Shown: positions 17,962 to 26,476, numbered from the stretch's first letter. The stretch is 64,000 bases of DNA from Hyphomicrobium sp. 99 (GCF_000384335.2 NZ_KQ031382.1:3992581-4056580), one strand, 5' to 3'. Made by a program: numbers and translations. The notes: a model not told the origin generated them from the letters alone.

Positions 17962-18210
17962 CTACTTCTTCTTCGTTTTCTGCGTCAGCGCTGAAGCAGC
18001 GACGGACTTCGCTTCCTTGCTCGACTTGGGGTCATGCAGGATTTTAGACGCTGCAGAGGCGACCTTCTTGCTCGTCGTTTCCTTTGGGCTGCCGGTCTGC
18101 GTGAGTGCCGAAGCCGCGACCGACTTCTCAGCCTTGGTCGCCGTCTTGCTCTTCAACACCTTCGAGGCTGCCGACGACACCTTCTTGCTGGTGACTTCCG
18201 ATTTCGCCAT
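17962..18210 (-). CDS. Small basic protein with a tandem internal repeat
   Basis: 82 residues, very rich in Lys, Ser, Ala and Thr. It consists of two direct repeats of about 32-38 residues, each with TSKKV(S/A)SAASK(V/I)L followed by KSVAASALTQ. The first repeat begins near residue 8, the second near 46. I do not recognise a named family; similar short repeat proteins occur in Hyphomicrobiales. Composition resembles histone-like or stress-induced basic proteins. The ATG at 18210 has an AGGAAG Shine-Dalgarno; an upstream GTG/ATG extension to 18261 lacks one. It is convergent with tlpA. Confidence 0.75.
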   Translation of the reverse strand: MAKSEVTSKKVSSAASKVLKSKTATKAEKSVAASALTQTGSPKETTSKKVASAASKILHDPKSSKEAKSVAASALTQKTKKK

Positions 18211-18453
18211 AGACGTTGCTTCCTGAGTTCCGGAGCCGCGAAAGTGCGGTCCGACGAGCATGCACCATGCACGATTCGAGTACGCCGTGTAATGACGGCC
18301 AAGGCCTGTTTTTATCCACTTTCCACGCTTGCCGCTACGGACGGTATGCGGGTACGCCCCTCAGCCAGTGCTCAGAATTGACACCCCGCGCCCGAGAGGC
18401 GACAAGGCGCGTCTCAAACACTATTCCCGCACAGCATCGGAGACGCTTTCCCC

Positions 18454-19296
18454 ATGGCCCACGACGACCTGAAACAGACAATCGAAGCGGCATGGGAAAC
18501 CCGCGACGGCATTTCGTTCGACACCAAAGGCGCCGTCCGCGATGCCGTCGAAACAGCCCTCGACCTTCTCGATAAGGGCGAAGCGCGCGTCGCCGAGAAG
18601 ACGGACGGCACCTGGGTCGTCAATCAGTGGCTGAAAAAGGCAGTCCTTTTGTCGTTCCGCCTCAACGACATGGAAACGATCCCCGGCGGTCCGGCAGGCA
18701 GCTTCTACTGGGATAAGGTGCCTCCGAAGTTCGCCGGCTGGACGGAAGCAGACTTCCGCAAGGGCGGCTTCCGGGTGCTTCCTGGCGCCATCGTCCGCCG
18801 CTCCGCCTACATCGCGCCCGGCGCCGTTCTGCTCCCCTCGTTCGTGAACCTCGGCGCCTACGTCGGCAGCGGCACGATGGTCGACACCTGGGCGACGGTC
18901 GGAAGTTGCGCCCAGATCGGGAAAAACTGCCACATTTCAGGCGGTGCCGGCATCGGCGGCGTGCTCGAGCCCCTTCAGGCCGGACCGGTCGTCATCGAGG
19001 ATAACTGCTTCATCGGCGCCCGCGCCGAAGTGGCCGAAGGCGTCCAGGTCGGCGAAGGGTCCGTCCTTTCGATGGGCGTCTACCTCGGAGCCTCGACGAC
19101 GATCATCGATCGCGCGACGGGTGAAAAAATGTTCGGCAAGGTGCCTCCCTATTCCGTCATCGTATCGGGTACGATGCCGGGCAAGCCTCTCCCGAACGGG
19201 GAACCGGGTCCAAACCTCTATTGCGCCGTGATCGTCAAGCGCGTCGACGAAAAGACCCGGAGCAAGACAAGCATCAACGAGCTTCTCAGGGACTAA
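18454..19296 (+). CDS. dapD: 2,3,4,5-tetrahydropyridine-2,6-dicarboxylate N-succinyltransferase
   Basis: 280 residues, the normal length. It transfers succinyl from succinyl-CoA to tetrahydrodipicolinate in the succinylase branch of lysine/diaminopimelate synthesis. The N-terminal helical domain (to about 100) is followed by a left-handed beta-helix of hexapeptide repeats ([33 protein letters not shown]) and the [15 protein letters not shown] stretch. A TTGACA-like -35 lies near 18378. It starts a plus-strand operon with a membrane protein and dapE. Confidence 0.97.
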   Translation: MAHDDLKQTIEAAWETRDGISFDTKGAVRDAVETALDLLDKGEARVAEKTDGTWVVNQWLKKAVLLSFRLNDMETIPGGPAGSFYWDKVPPKFAGWTEADFRKGGFRVLPGAIVRRSAYIAPGAVLLPSFVNLGAYVGSGTMVDTWATVGSCAQIGKNCHISGGAGIGGVLEPLQAGPVVIEDNCFIGARAEVAEGVQVGEGSVLSMGVYLGASTTIIDRATGEKMFGKVPPYSVIVSGTMPGKPLPNGEPGPNLYCAVIVKRVDEKTRSKTSINELLRD

Positions 19297-19325
19297 GTGG
19301 AAGCTCAGGGATTGAGTGGAAGCAG

Positions 19326-20084
19326 GTGAAAACGGCGTCGAAATTCCGAACGCTTGATCCGGCGCTCATCACGGCGAGCCTCGATCAACTTGCTCGGCGT
19401 ATCGATGAGCGTTTTCCGGGTGCGGGCCTTGCCAACGTCTGCCGCGACCTGCTCGCACTCGCCAAGGAGACGGCAACCGCGGCGCAGGAAATCAACCGGC
19501 CACACTTCTTCCTGCGCTTCGTCATCTGGCTCGCGATCACGGCAGGCGTTGCCCTGCTGATCGTGGTCGCGCAGCTCATTTTAGGCGGTACTAAGGCTAA
19601 CGACGATCTCTTCGGCACGCTGCAGGGCATCGATTCCGGCTTCAACATAGTCGTGCTCATGGGCGCGACGCTGTTCTTCGTCTCATCGCTCGAAGCGCGC
19701 TGGAAACAGCGGAAGGCCCTCTTCGCACTCCACGAGTTCCGCTCCATCATCCACGTCATCGATATGCATCAGCTGACGAAAGACCCGAGCATGCTGGCGG
19801 CCGTGCACACCTCGAGCTCACCCGACCGCAGCCTGTCGCCGTTCGAACTCGTACGTTATCTCGACTATTGCTCTGAGATGCTGTCGCTCACTGCCAAGCT
19901 TGCAGCGCTCTACGCCGAGAAGCTCAGCGATCCGGTCGTGGTCGACACGGTCGGCGACCTTGAGCGGCTGACCTCGGATCTTTCAGGTAAGATCTGGCAG
20001 AAGATCACGATCGTGCAGAGCCTCGAAGGCCGCGACATTCCGTTGCCTTCCGCCGGTCAGCTAATTGGAAGTCAAACTGTGTAA
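19326..20084 (+). CDS. Two-helix membrane protein of unknown function between dapD and dapE
   Basis: 252 residues. An N-terminal soluble helical part (1-60) is followed by two transmembrane helices (about 62-86 and 102-122), then a C-terminal soluble helical domain of about 130 residues rich in Leu and acidic pairs. No family is recognised. GTG 19326 is the first plausible start after dapD. Its stop codon overlaps the dapE ATG by one base (TAATG), so it is translationally coupled to dapE. The position inside the diaminopimelate operon suggests a link with peptidoglycan precursor supply or the envelope, but this is inference. Confidence 0.8.
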   Translation: MKTASKFRTLDPALITASLDQLARRIDERFPGAGLANVCRDLLALAKETATAAQEINRPHFFLRFVIWLAITAGVALLIVVAQLILGGTKANDDLFGTLQGIDSGFNIVVLMGATLFFVSSLEARWKQRKALFALHEFRSIIHVIDMHQLTKDPSMLAAVHTSSSPDRSLSPFELVRYLDYCSEMLSLTAKLAALYAEKLSDPVVVDTVGDLERLTSDLSGKIWQKITIVQSLEGRDIPLPSAGQLIGSQTV

Positions 20085-21256
20085 TGACCCTCATCCCGAC
20101 AGATCCCGTTGCCCTCTCTCAAGCGCTCATCCGCTGCGAAAGCGTAACGCCCCACGAAGCAGGCGCACTGACGCTCCTGCAGAACGTGCTCGAGCCGGCA
20201 GGCTTCACCTGTCACCGCCTCGTCTTCTCCGAGCCCGGCACGCCCGATGTCGATAATCTTTACGCGCGCCTCGGCTCGGGCCGGCCGCATCTCTCCTTCG
20301 CCGGACATACCGATGTCGTGCCGGTCGGCAACGAAGCGGCCTGGACCGTGCACCCGTTCGCCGGCGAAGTCCGCGACGGTATTCTCTACGGACGCGGCGC
20401 AGTCGACATGAAGGGCTGCATTGGCGCCTTCCTCGCCGCGACCATGAAGTATCTCCATCACCACAATGGCCTGCCGCGCGGCTCGTTGTCGTTCATTATT
20501 ACGGGCGACGAAGAGGGCCCCTCGATCAACGGCACGATGAAAATCCTCGATTGGCTGAAGGCGCGCGATGAAGTCATCGATGCCTGCCTCGTCGGCGAAC
20601 CATCGAACCCCAACGCGCTCGGCGATGAAATCCGCATCGGACGCCGCGGCTCGCTCAACGTCGATCTGACCGTTCACGGCAAGCAGGGACATTCCGCCTA
20701 TCCGCAAATCGCCGATAATCCGGTCCCGAAACTCGCCCGCATCATCGACCGCCTCTCGACGACGAAGCTCGACGACGGAACGGAAAATTTCCAGCCGTCG
20801 AACCTTCAGGTGACGGTGATCTCCGTTCCGAACACGGCGACGAACGTCATCCCGGGACGCGCCATCGCCAAGCTCAACATCCGCTATAACGACGGCTGGA
20901 CGCGTCCGACGATCGAAGAGTGGGTGCGGAAAACAACCGCGAGCGCCGCCGCGGAAGTCGACGCGAAATACGATCTCGCATTCTCCGGCACCGGCGACGT
21001 GTTCCTGACGAAACCGGGTCCGCTCGTCTCGACGCTCAAGGACGCCGTCAAATCCGTCACCGGTCGCACGCCTGCGCTGACGACGGGCGGTGGCACATCG
21101 GATGCGCGCTTCATCAAGGACATCTGTCCGGTCGTCGAATTCGGCCTCGTCAACCAGACGATCCATCAGGTCGACGAGCACACGAGCGTCGCCGACCTCG
21201 AAACGCTGACCGAAATCTACGGCCGCTTCATCACGAACTTCTTCCGCAACGGTTGA
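20084..21256 (+). CDS. dapE: Succinyl-diaminopimelate desuccinylase
   Basis: 390 residues, M20 metallopeptidase family. It hydrolyses N-succinyl-LL-diaminopimelate to diaminopimelate and succinate. The metal ligands appear in SFAGHTDVVPVG, GRGAVDMKG and ITGDEEGPS; the catalytic Glu pair is in DEEG. A dimerisation domain interrupts the catalytic domain at about 180-295. It overlaps the preceding membrane-protein gene by one base. A 351-bp intergenic region of palindromes follows before HU. Confidence 0.97.
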   Translation: MTLIPTDPVALSQALIRCESVTPHEAGALTLLQNVLEPAGFTCHRLVFSEPGTPDVDNLYARLGSGRPHLSFAGHTDVVPVGNEAAWTVHPFAGEVRDGILYGRGAVDMKGCIGAFLAATMKYLHHHNGLPRGSLSFIITGDEEGPSINGTMKILDWLKARDEVIDACLVGEPSNPNALGDEIRIGRRGSLNVDLTVHGKQGHSAYPQIADNPVPKLARIIDRLSTTKLDDGTENFQPSNLQVTVISVPNTATNVIPGRAIAKLNIRYNDGWTRPTIEEWVRKTTASAAAEVDAKYDLAFSGTGDVFLTKPGPLVSTLKDAVKSVTGRTPALTTGGGTSDARFIKDICPVVEFGLVNQTIHQVDEHTSVADLETLTEIYGRFITNFFRNG

Positions 21257-21261
21257 GGACT

Positions 21262-21412
21262 CGTCATCCTCGACCGAGCGCGCCATCGGCGCGTCGAAGG
21301 TCGGGGATCCAGCGTCAGACTCGCCAAAGGCACAAAATGTGGAGTCTTCGACGACTCTCACGCTGGATCCCCAATCACGCTCGCTAGAACGCTCACACGA
21401 TTGAGGATGACG
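21262..21412. repeat. Nested inverted-repeat element, family A copy 1 (about 150 bp)
   Basis: The outer ends CGTCATCCTCG and GAGGATGACG are inverted repeats. An inner pair GGGGATCCAGCGT and ACGCTGGATCCCC is perfectly complementary over 13 bp. A second copy with the same ends, inner arms and central TCTTCGACGACTCT lies at 49244-49390. It behaves like a non-autonomous miniature element, with no coding capacity. Confidence 0.85.
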
Positions 21413-21414
21413 GC

Positions 21415-21556
21415 GCGTTCCGCGCGGGCACTTCGTTTCGGGCGGCCGGCGCGCGGAACGCGTGTCGCCCGAAACAAACAAAAAAGTGCCGCCCGAAACG
21501 AAGGCCCGCGCTGGCGGCCGGCTCCGCGAAGCGGAGTCGCCAGCGCCAAACAAAAA
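21415..21556. repeat. Interlocking palindromes between dapE and HU
   Basis: Three inverted repeats interlock. GCGTTCCGCGCG (21415-21426) pairs with 21450-21461. CTTCGTTTCGGGCGGC (21431-21446) pairs perfectly over 16 bp with 21488-21503. A GCGCTGGCG...CGCCAGCGC hairpin follows at about 21508-21546. No gene is present. Confidence 0.65.
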
Positions 21557-21581
21557 AGGCCGCCAAATCTGGCGGCCTTTT
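21552..21581 (-). terminator. Rho-independent terminator of the HU gene
   Basis: On the minus strand a 10-bp stem (AAGGCCGCCA/TGGCGGCCTT) with a 4-nt loop is followed by a run of T. It lies 27 bp after the HU stop codon. The plus-strand side also ends in TTTT, so it may act both ways. Confidence 0.85.
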
Positions 21582-21607
21582 CGAATTACCCCGCTAAAGA
21601 GCGATCC

Positions 21608-21946
21608 TTAGACCGACTCTTTCAGCTCCTTCGCGGCGCGGAAAGCGATCTTCTTCGAAGCCTTGATCTTGATGGCTTCGCCCGTTGCCGGGTTGCGGCC
21701 CATGCGAGCCGGACGCTTGCGAACCTGCAGAACGCCGAGACCTCCGATGCGGATGCGGGCGCCCTTCTTGAGATGCTTGGAAATCTGAGCGACGAGATCT
21801 TCGAGCAGCGCGACCGACTGCTTCTTCGGAATCTCGTGAGCCTCCGCGAGCGTCGCGGCAATATGCTTCAACGTAACGGTTTCGATCTTCGCTGCAGCCT
21901 TGGCCGGAGCCTTGGCTGAAGTCTTTGGCGCAGCTGCCTTTGCCAT
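21608..21946 (-). CDS. HU-family nucleoid DNA-binding protein with Ala/Lys-rich N-terminal extension
   Basis: 112 residues. Residues 1-22 form an Ala/Lys/Pro-rich basic extension. The HU/IHF domain follows, with the DNA-binding beta-arm signature around GARIRIGGLGVLQVRKRPAR and GRNPATGEAIKI. It bends and compacts DNA in the nucleoid. The ATG at 21946 has an AGAGGGA Shine-Dalgarno; the open frame continues upstream but without a ribosome site. A strong terminator follows. The 261 bp between it and dcd include AT-rich promoter-like sequence but no other gene. Confidence 0.92.
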   Translation of the reverse strand: MAKAAAPKTSAKAPAKAAAKIETVTLKHIAATLAEAHEIPKKQSVALLEDLVAQISKHLKKGARIRIGGLGVLQVRKRPARMGRNPATGEAIKIKASKKIAFRAAKELKESV

Positions 21947-22207
21947 TGTCGTCCCTCTTATGCGAATCGGTTTGGTATCGAACACTACATCATCGTTGAA
22001 ACCCAAAAACATGCGATTTTTGGGCCTTTTTCGAATGAAGCCGGCGAAAAGAGCAGCATTTGTGGCCCGAAAGCAAGCGTCACGTATGGGTTGCACGCAA
22101 AAAAAGCCGCCAAAACCGTAGTTTTCCGTGCGCTTTAGCGGAACGCGGCGAATGAACCGAGGGAAAGAAATCGGAAGTTTGCGAAGGGAACCTCTTCGCA
22201 AACGATA

Positions 22208-23332
22208 CTATTTGAAATGCTTCGAAAGCTTCAGGCCCTGGCCCTGATAGTTTGATTTCAGCCCCTGGCCGTAGAGCGTTTCCGGCGTCTCCGTCATCCG
22301 CTCGTAGACGAGCCGGCCGATGATTTGCCCGTCTTCCAGAATGAACGGCACCTTGTGCGAGCGCACTTCGAGGACGACGCGCGAGCCTTTGCCGCCAGCT
22401 GCCGCGTGCCCAAAGCCCGGATCCATGAAGCCCGCATAATGCACGCGGAATTCGCCGACGAGCGGATTGAACGGCACCATCTCGGCCGCGTGCGTCGGCG
22501 GCACATGCACCGCTTCCTTCGAAGCCAGAATGTAGAACTGATCGGGATCAAGGATGAGCCGATGCTTGTCCTTGACGTAGATCGGGTCCCAGTAATCCTC
22601 GACCGGATAGGCTCCGACCTTATCGACATCGACGACGCCGGTGTGACGCCGCGCGCGAAACCCGACGAGCCCGGTCTCATTACCCGCAAGATCGACCGTC
22701 AGGGCAATGCCGCCGGAAATGTCGGCATTTTCCGCCGAAACCAGACGTTCGCGCAGTTGCAGTTCGCGCAGCGCCGCATCGCTATCGGCGGCCGGACCGT
22801 TGCGAAAACGAATCTGCGACAGCCGTGAGCCTTTTCTGACGACGATCGGAAACGTCTGCGGACAGATCTCGGCGTAAAGCGGCCCGGTGTAGCCGCGCGG
22901 AATTTGATCGAACGCGCCAACGCCATCGGCGATAACGCGCGTGAACACGTCGAGCCGGCCCGTCGAGCTTTTCGGGTTCGCGGATGCTTCAACGTCGCTC
23001 GGCAGCGCGAGGGCTTCAAGCAGCGGCACGATGTAGACGCAGCCCGTTTCGAGCACAGCGCCTTGGCTGAGGCTGATCGTATGAAGCGCAAGATCATCGA
23101 GCTTCGTCTGCACGCGCCCGCCCGGCCTCGGAAGAAAACTCGCGCGCACCCGGTAGGCGACGGCGCCAAGTCTGAGATCGAGACTCGCTGGCTGCACCTG
23201 CCCCTCGATGACAGGCTCCGCAATCTCAATCTCACCATCGGCAATCATGCCCGCAATCGCTTGCGACGGCAGAATGCCGACCGTTCGCTCGCGCCGCTTC
23301 GACGCCGGATGAGTTTTCTCAGTTTTAGTCAT
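22208..23332 (-). CDS. dcd: dCTP deaminase (long alphaproteobacterial form)
   Basis: 374 residues, about twice the length of the E. coli enzyme because two dUTPase-like jelly-roll domains are fused. It deaminates dCTP to dUTP for thymidylate synthesis. The N-terminal domain has LPSQAIAGMI, QPASLDLRLG and NPKSSTGRLDVF with the conserved SSxGR-type pattern. The second domain has the paired DPGFGHAAAGGKGSRVVLEV and SHKVPFILEDGQIIGRLVYE. The gene is transcribed away from metZ. Confidence 0.92.
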   Translation of the reverse strand: MTKTEKTHPASKRRERTVGILPSQAIAGMIADGEIEIAEPVIEGQVQPASLDLRLGAVAYRVRASFLPRPGGRVQTKLDDLALHTISLSQGAVLETGCVYIVPLLEALALPSDVEASANPKSSTGRLDVFTRVIADGVGAFDQIPRGYTGPLYAEICPQTFPIVVRKGSRLSQIRFRNGPAADSDAALRELQLRERLVSAENADISGGIALTVDLAGNETGLVGFRARRHTGVVDVDKVGAYPVEDYWDPIYVKDKHRLILDPDQFYILASKEAVHVPPTHAAEMVPFNPLVGEFRVHYAGFMDPGFGHAAAGGKGSRVVLEVRSHKVPFILEDGQIIGRLVYERMTETPETLYGQGLKSNYQGQGLKLSKHFK

Positions 23333-23437
23333 GGCGCCGGTCTACCCCCTAGGGCTTCGTCTAAAGTAGGCCTAATGCTTCGCCAAGCGCGACAATGTCC
23401 ATAATAGCGGTTATTCCGTGCGGATCGATGCCGCCCC

Positions 23438-23466
23438 TTGACGCCGCGGGGTGCGAGCGGTAATCC
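23438..23466 (+). promoter_or_regulatory. Putative sigma-70 promoter of metZ
   Basis: TTGACG (23438-23443), a 17-bp spacer and TAATCC (23461-23466). The expected transcription start near 23473 is immediately before the SAM-II aptamer, which supports this otherwise weak -10 match. Confidence 0.4.
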
Positions 23467-23473
23467 CGCTGAA

Positions 23474-23531
23474 CTCTCGTGGTCCTTTGGCCGGCCGGCT
23501 TGCAGCCACGTTAAACAAGTCGCTAAAGAGG
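23474..23531 (+). ncRNA. SAM-II riboswitch upstream of metZ
   Basis: The stem CGTGG (23478-23482) pairs with CCACG (23506-23510). The loop contains CTTTGGCCGG and the hallmark TTGCAGCCACG is followed by TTAAACAAG and CGCTAAAG. The CUUU of the loop can pair with AAAG at about 23525-23528 to form the SAM-II H-type pseudoknot. Binding of S-adenosylmethionine is known to repress methionine genes in alphaproteobacteria. Here it precedes metZ and is followed by a terminator, so SAM would lower metZ-apaG expression. Confidence 0.92.
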
Positions 23532-23556
23532 CCGTGTGCGCTCCCGGTTTCCCGCG

Positions 23557-23599
23557 CCCGGTCTTTCGTCAGCCGGCGTCTGCGGACCGGGATTTTTTA
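23557..23599 (+). terminator. Terminator of the metZ leader (riboswitch expression platform)
   Basis: CCCGGTC (23557-23563) and GACCGGG (23585-23591) form a 7-bp stem with a large GC-rich loop, followed by ATTTTTTA. It ends 20 bp before the metZ start, so it is a transcription attenuator or at least part of the switch. Confidence 0.75.
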
Positions 23600-23619
23600 T
23601 TGCGCGAAAGGCCGTTCCG

Positions 23620-24831
23620 ATGGCGAATGACGAACAGTTCCCGTCCAATAACCCCGCATGGCGTCCCGCAACGGCGCTTGTCCATGGCGGCATCACCCGG
23701 TCAGAATGGGGCGAGACGTCCGAAGCCCTCCATCTGACTCAAGGCTTCGTCTACAAAAGCGCCGAGCAGGCAGAAGCCCGATTCAAGCAGGAAGACCCGG
23801 GCTATCAGTACACGCGCTTCGGAAACCCGACGATCTCGATGTTCGAAGATCGCCTGAAGATTTTCGAAGGCGCCGAGGAATGCCGCGCCACAGCGACGGG
23901 CATGGCCGCCGTAACGGCTTCGATGCTGTCATATATGAAGACCGGCGATCACGTGGTCGCAGCGCGCGCGCTGTTCGGCTCCTGCCGCTACATCGTCGAG
24001 ACGCTCTGTCCGCGCTTCGGCATCGAAGCGACGCTTGTCGACGGCAAAGATCTCGACGCCTGGCGCGCCGCCATTCGCCCGAATACCAAGATGTTCTTCT
24101 TCGAGACGCCATCCAATCCGACGCTCGAACTCGTCGATATCGCAGCCGTCAGCAAGATCGCGCGCGACAACGGCATTCTGACCATCGTCGACAACGTGTT
24201 CGCCACGCCGATGCTGCAGCGGCCGTTGGCGCTCGGCGCCGATATCGTCGTCTATTCGGCGACGAAGCATATCGACGGACAGGGCCGCTGCCTCGGTGGC
24301 GCCGTCCTCGGCAAGAGCGAGTTCATCACCAAATACGTCCAGGAATGGCTCCGCCAGACGGGTCCGTCCATCAGCCCGTTCAATGCGTGGGTGATGTTGA
24401 AGGGCCTCGAGACGCTTCCTATCCGCGTGAAGGCGCAGTGCGAAACGTCCGCCAAGATCGCCGACTTGCTGGCTGGCCTCAAAGGCGTGACGCGCGTCCT
24501 CTATCCGGGCCGGGCGGATCATCCCCAGGCGGCGCTTGCGGCAAAGCAGATGCCGGGCGGGGGACAGATGGTGGCGTTCGAGGTCGAAGGCGGTAAACAG
24601 GGTGCCTTCCGCTGCCTTAACGCGCTGCGTTTGATCCGCATCTCGAACAACCTCGGCGACGCCAAGAGCTTGGTCACCCACCCGGCGACGACGACCCACT
24701 TCAAGCTGACGCCCGCGCAGCGCTCGGAACTCGGTATTAGTGATGGTATGATCCGTCTATCGATCGGGCTTGAAGCGGCGGAAGATTTGGCAGACGATCT
24801 CACCAATGCGGTGAAGAGGGTCACGGGGTGA
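23620..24831 (+). CDS. metZ: O-succinylhomoserine sulfhydrylase
   Basis: 403 residues, Cys/Met-metabolism PLP enzyme. It makes homocysteine from O-succinyl-(or O-acetyl-)homoserine and sulfide. The PLP lysine is K216 in SATKHIDGQGR; upstream YTRFGNPT and FFETPSNPTLE are family motifs. ATG 23620 is preferred because the open upstream extension runs through the leader terminator. Expression is controlled by the SAM-II riboswitch. apaG follows after 10 bp. Confidence 0.95.
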   Translation: MANDEQFPSNNPAWRPATALVHGGITRSEWGETSEALHLTQGFVYKSAEQAEARFKQEDPGYQYTRFGNPTISMFEDRLKIFEGAEECRATATGMAAVTASMLSYMKTGDHVVAARALFGSCRYIVETLCPRFGIEATLVDGKDLDAWRAAIRPNTKMFFFETPSNPTLELVDIAAVSKIARDNGILTIVDNVFATPMLQRPLALGADIVVYSATKHIDGQGRCLGGAVLGKSEFITKYVQEWLRQTGPSISPFNAWVMLKGLETLPIRVKAQCETSAKIADLLAGLKGVTRVLYPGRADHPQAALAAKQMPGGGQMVAFEVEGGKQGAFRCLNALRLIRISNNLGDAKSLVTHPATTTHFKLTPAQRSELGISDGMIRLSIGLEAAEDLADDLTNAVKRVTG

Positions 24832-24841
24832 CAGGGACAAT

Positions 24842-25291
24842 ATGAGTAAAAGTACGCCGACTTCGACAGCCAGAAAGGCCGCTGCAGCGGCCTTCCAACC
24901 CTATGAAGCAACGACGCGTGGGATCCGCATTCGCGTCGAGCCGCGGTACATGGAAGATCAATCGTCTCCGGAAGACAGCCATTTCGTGTGGTCTTACGCC
25001 GTCGAGATCAGCAATGACGGTGCCGAAACCGTCCAACTGAAATCGCGCATGTGGCGGATCACGGATGCGCTCGGCCGCACAGAAGAAGTTCGCGGCGCGG
25101 GCGTCGTCGGCCAGACGCCGGTCATCGAACCGGGCAAGTCGTTCCACTACACGTCGGGCTGTCCGCTGAAGACGCCGCAGGGTATCATGGTCGGCAGCTA
25201 TCAGATGTCGGATGAGGCCGGTAAGCTTTTCGACGTAGCCATTCCCGCCTTCTCGCTCGATAGCCCCTATACCCGGCGCAGCATGAATTGA
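24842..25291 (+). CDS. apaG: ApaG domain protein
   Basis: 149 residues, slightly longer than E. coli ApaG because of an Ala/Ser/Thr-rich N-terminal extension of about 20 residues. The core has the fibronectin-III-like beta-sandwich signature FVWSYAVEISNDG, RMWRITDA, VVGQTPVIEPG and TSGCPLKTPQGIMVGSYQM. Its biochemical role is unclear; it is linked to magnesium/cobalt resistance and dinucleoside polyphosphates in enterobacteria. It is cotranscribed with metZ, a conserved alphaproteobacterial arrangement. Confidence 0.95.
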   Translation: MSKSTPTSTARKAAAAAFQPYEATTRGIRIRVEPRYMEDQSSPEDSHFVWSYAVEISNDGAETVQLKSRMWRITDALGRTEEVRGAGVVGQTPVIEPGKSFHYTSGCPLKTPQGIMVGSYQMSDEAGKLFDVAIPAFSLDSPYTRRSMN

Positions 25292-25306
25292 CAGCGGCGA
25301 CAGCCG

Positions 25307-26476
25307 ATGAGCGAAGTCCGAGGCCCAACCTACACGCCTGTTGAATTGCTCGCGCGCCTCGTGGCCTTCGACACCACGAGCCACAAGAACAATCTTGGCC
25401 TGATCGCCTTCGTCGAAGATTATCTTCGCGAGCACGGCGTACCGTCGCATCGGATCGTCAGCGACGACGGTCAGAAATCCTCGCTCTACGCAACGATCGG
25501 CTCGGCCGACGAAGGCGGGATTGCCCTCTCCGGCCACACCGACGTCGTACCCGTCGATGGACAGGACTGGACGAGCGACCCATTCACGCTGAGAGCGGAA
25601 AATGGCCGCCTGTACGGCCGCGGCTCAGCCGACATGAAAGGCTTCATCGCCGCTTCGCTCGCCGCCGTCCCTGACTTCAAAACGCGCAAGTTGAAGAAGC
25701 CGATCCATCTCGCCTTCTCCTATGACGAAGAAGTCGGGTGCATTGGCGTTCGCCCGATGATCGCCGAACTCGGCAAAGCGCTCCCGAAACCGCGCATGGT
25801 AATTGTCGGCGAGCCGACGAGCATGCAGGTCGTCGATGCGCACAAAGGGCCGGTTCGCTGGAATGTCGAGGTCAAGGGTCGGGCGGCCCATTCGAGCATG
25901 GCCCATCTCGGCGTCAACGCCGTCACCTACGCGACGCGCCTCATCGGCGAGCTCAACCGTATCGAAGCCGAGCTCAAGCAGCGGGTCATAGACATTCGCT
26001 TCGAGCCACCCTATTCGACGCTGCAGGTAACGAAGATCGAGGGTGGAACGGCGACGAACATCGTGCCCGTCCATTGCAGCTTCGTTTTCGACATCCGCGC
26101 TTTGCCCGGATTGCATCCCGACGAAATCGAAGACCGGTTGCGCCGCTTTGCGGAGACGCATTGTCTCGCTGAAATGCGCGCCATCGCACCTGAAACCGGC
26201 ATCGATATCGTGCGCGTCAACGCCGTACCGCCCTTTGGCGCCGAGCCATCGTCCGAAGTCGTAGCGCTCGCCTTGAAGTTGACCGGGCAGAATGAAACCT
26301 ACGGCGTCTCCTACGGCACCGAAGCCTCTCTCTTTCAGAATGCGGGCGCACCCTCCGTCGTCTGCGGACCCGGCGACATCGCGCAAGCGCACACCGCCGA
26401 CGAATGGATCGCCGAGAGCGAGATCGCGAAATGCATGAGGTTCTTGCACCGCCTGGGGGATTGGGCCGAGACCTGA
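25307..26476 (+). CDS. argE: Acetylornithine deacetylase (M20 family)
   Basis: 389 residues. It hydrolyses N-acetylornithine to ornithine in arginine synthesis. Metal ligands lie in LSGHTDVVPVDG, GRGSADMKGF, SYDEEVGCIG and VGEPTS; the C-terminal His is in AQAHTADEWI. The dimerisation domain spans about 180-290. It follows apaG by 15 bp and may share the metZ transcript. A close M20 relative, dapE, is at 20.1 kb, but the motif spacing supports ArgE here. The 214 bp after it contain no recognisable element. Confidence 0.92.
   Translation: MSEVRGPTYTPVELLARLVAFDTTSHKNNLGLIAFVEDYLREHGVPSHRIVSDDGQKSSLYATIGSADEGGIALSGHTDVVPVDGQDWTSDPFTLRAENGRLYGRGSADMKGFIAASLAAVPDFKTRKLKKPIHLAFSYDEEVGCIGVRPMIAELGKALPKPRMVIVGEPTSMQVVDAHKGPVRWNVEVKGRAAHSSMAHLGVNAVTYATRLIGELNRIEAELKQRVIDIRFEPPYSTLQVTKIEGGTATNIVPVHCSFVFDIRALPGLHPDEIEDRLRRFAETHCLAEMRAIAPETGIDIVRVNAVPPFGAEPSSEVVALALKLTGQNETYGVSYGTEASLFQNAGAPSVVCGPGDIAQAHTADEWIAESEIAKCMRFLHRLGDWAET

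Noticed and set aside
20072..21553. 493-codon open frame opposite dapE
   Set aside because: Antisense shadow over an intact, motif-complete DapE.
23536..23619. Upstream start for metZ
   Set aside because: It would run through the leader terminator of the SAM-II switch and has no ribosome site; the ATG at 23620 fits the family N-terminus.
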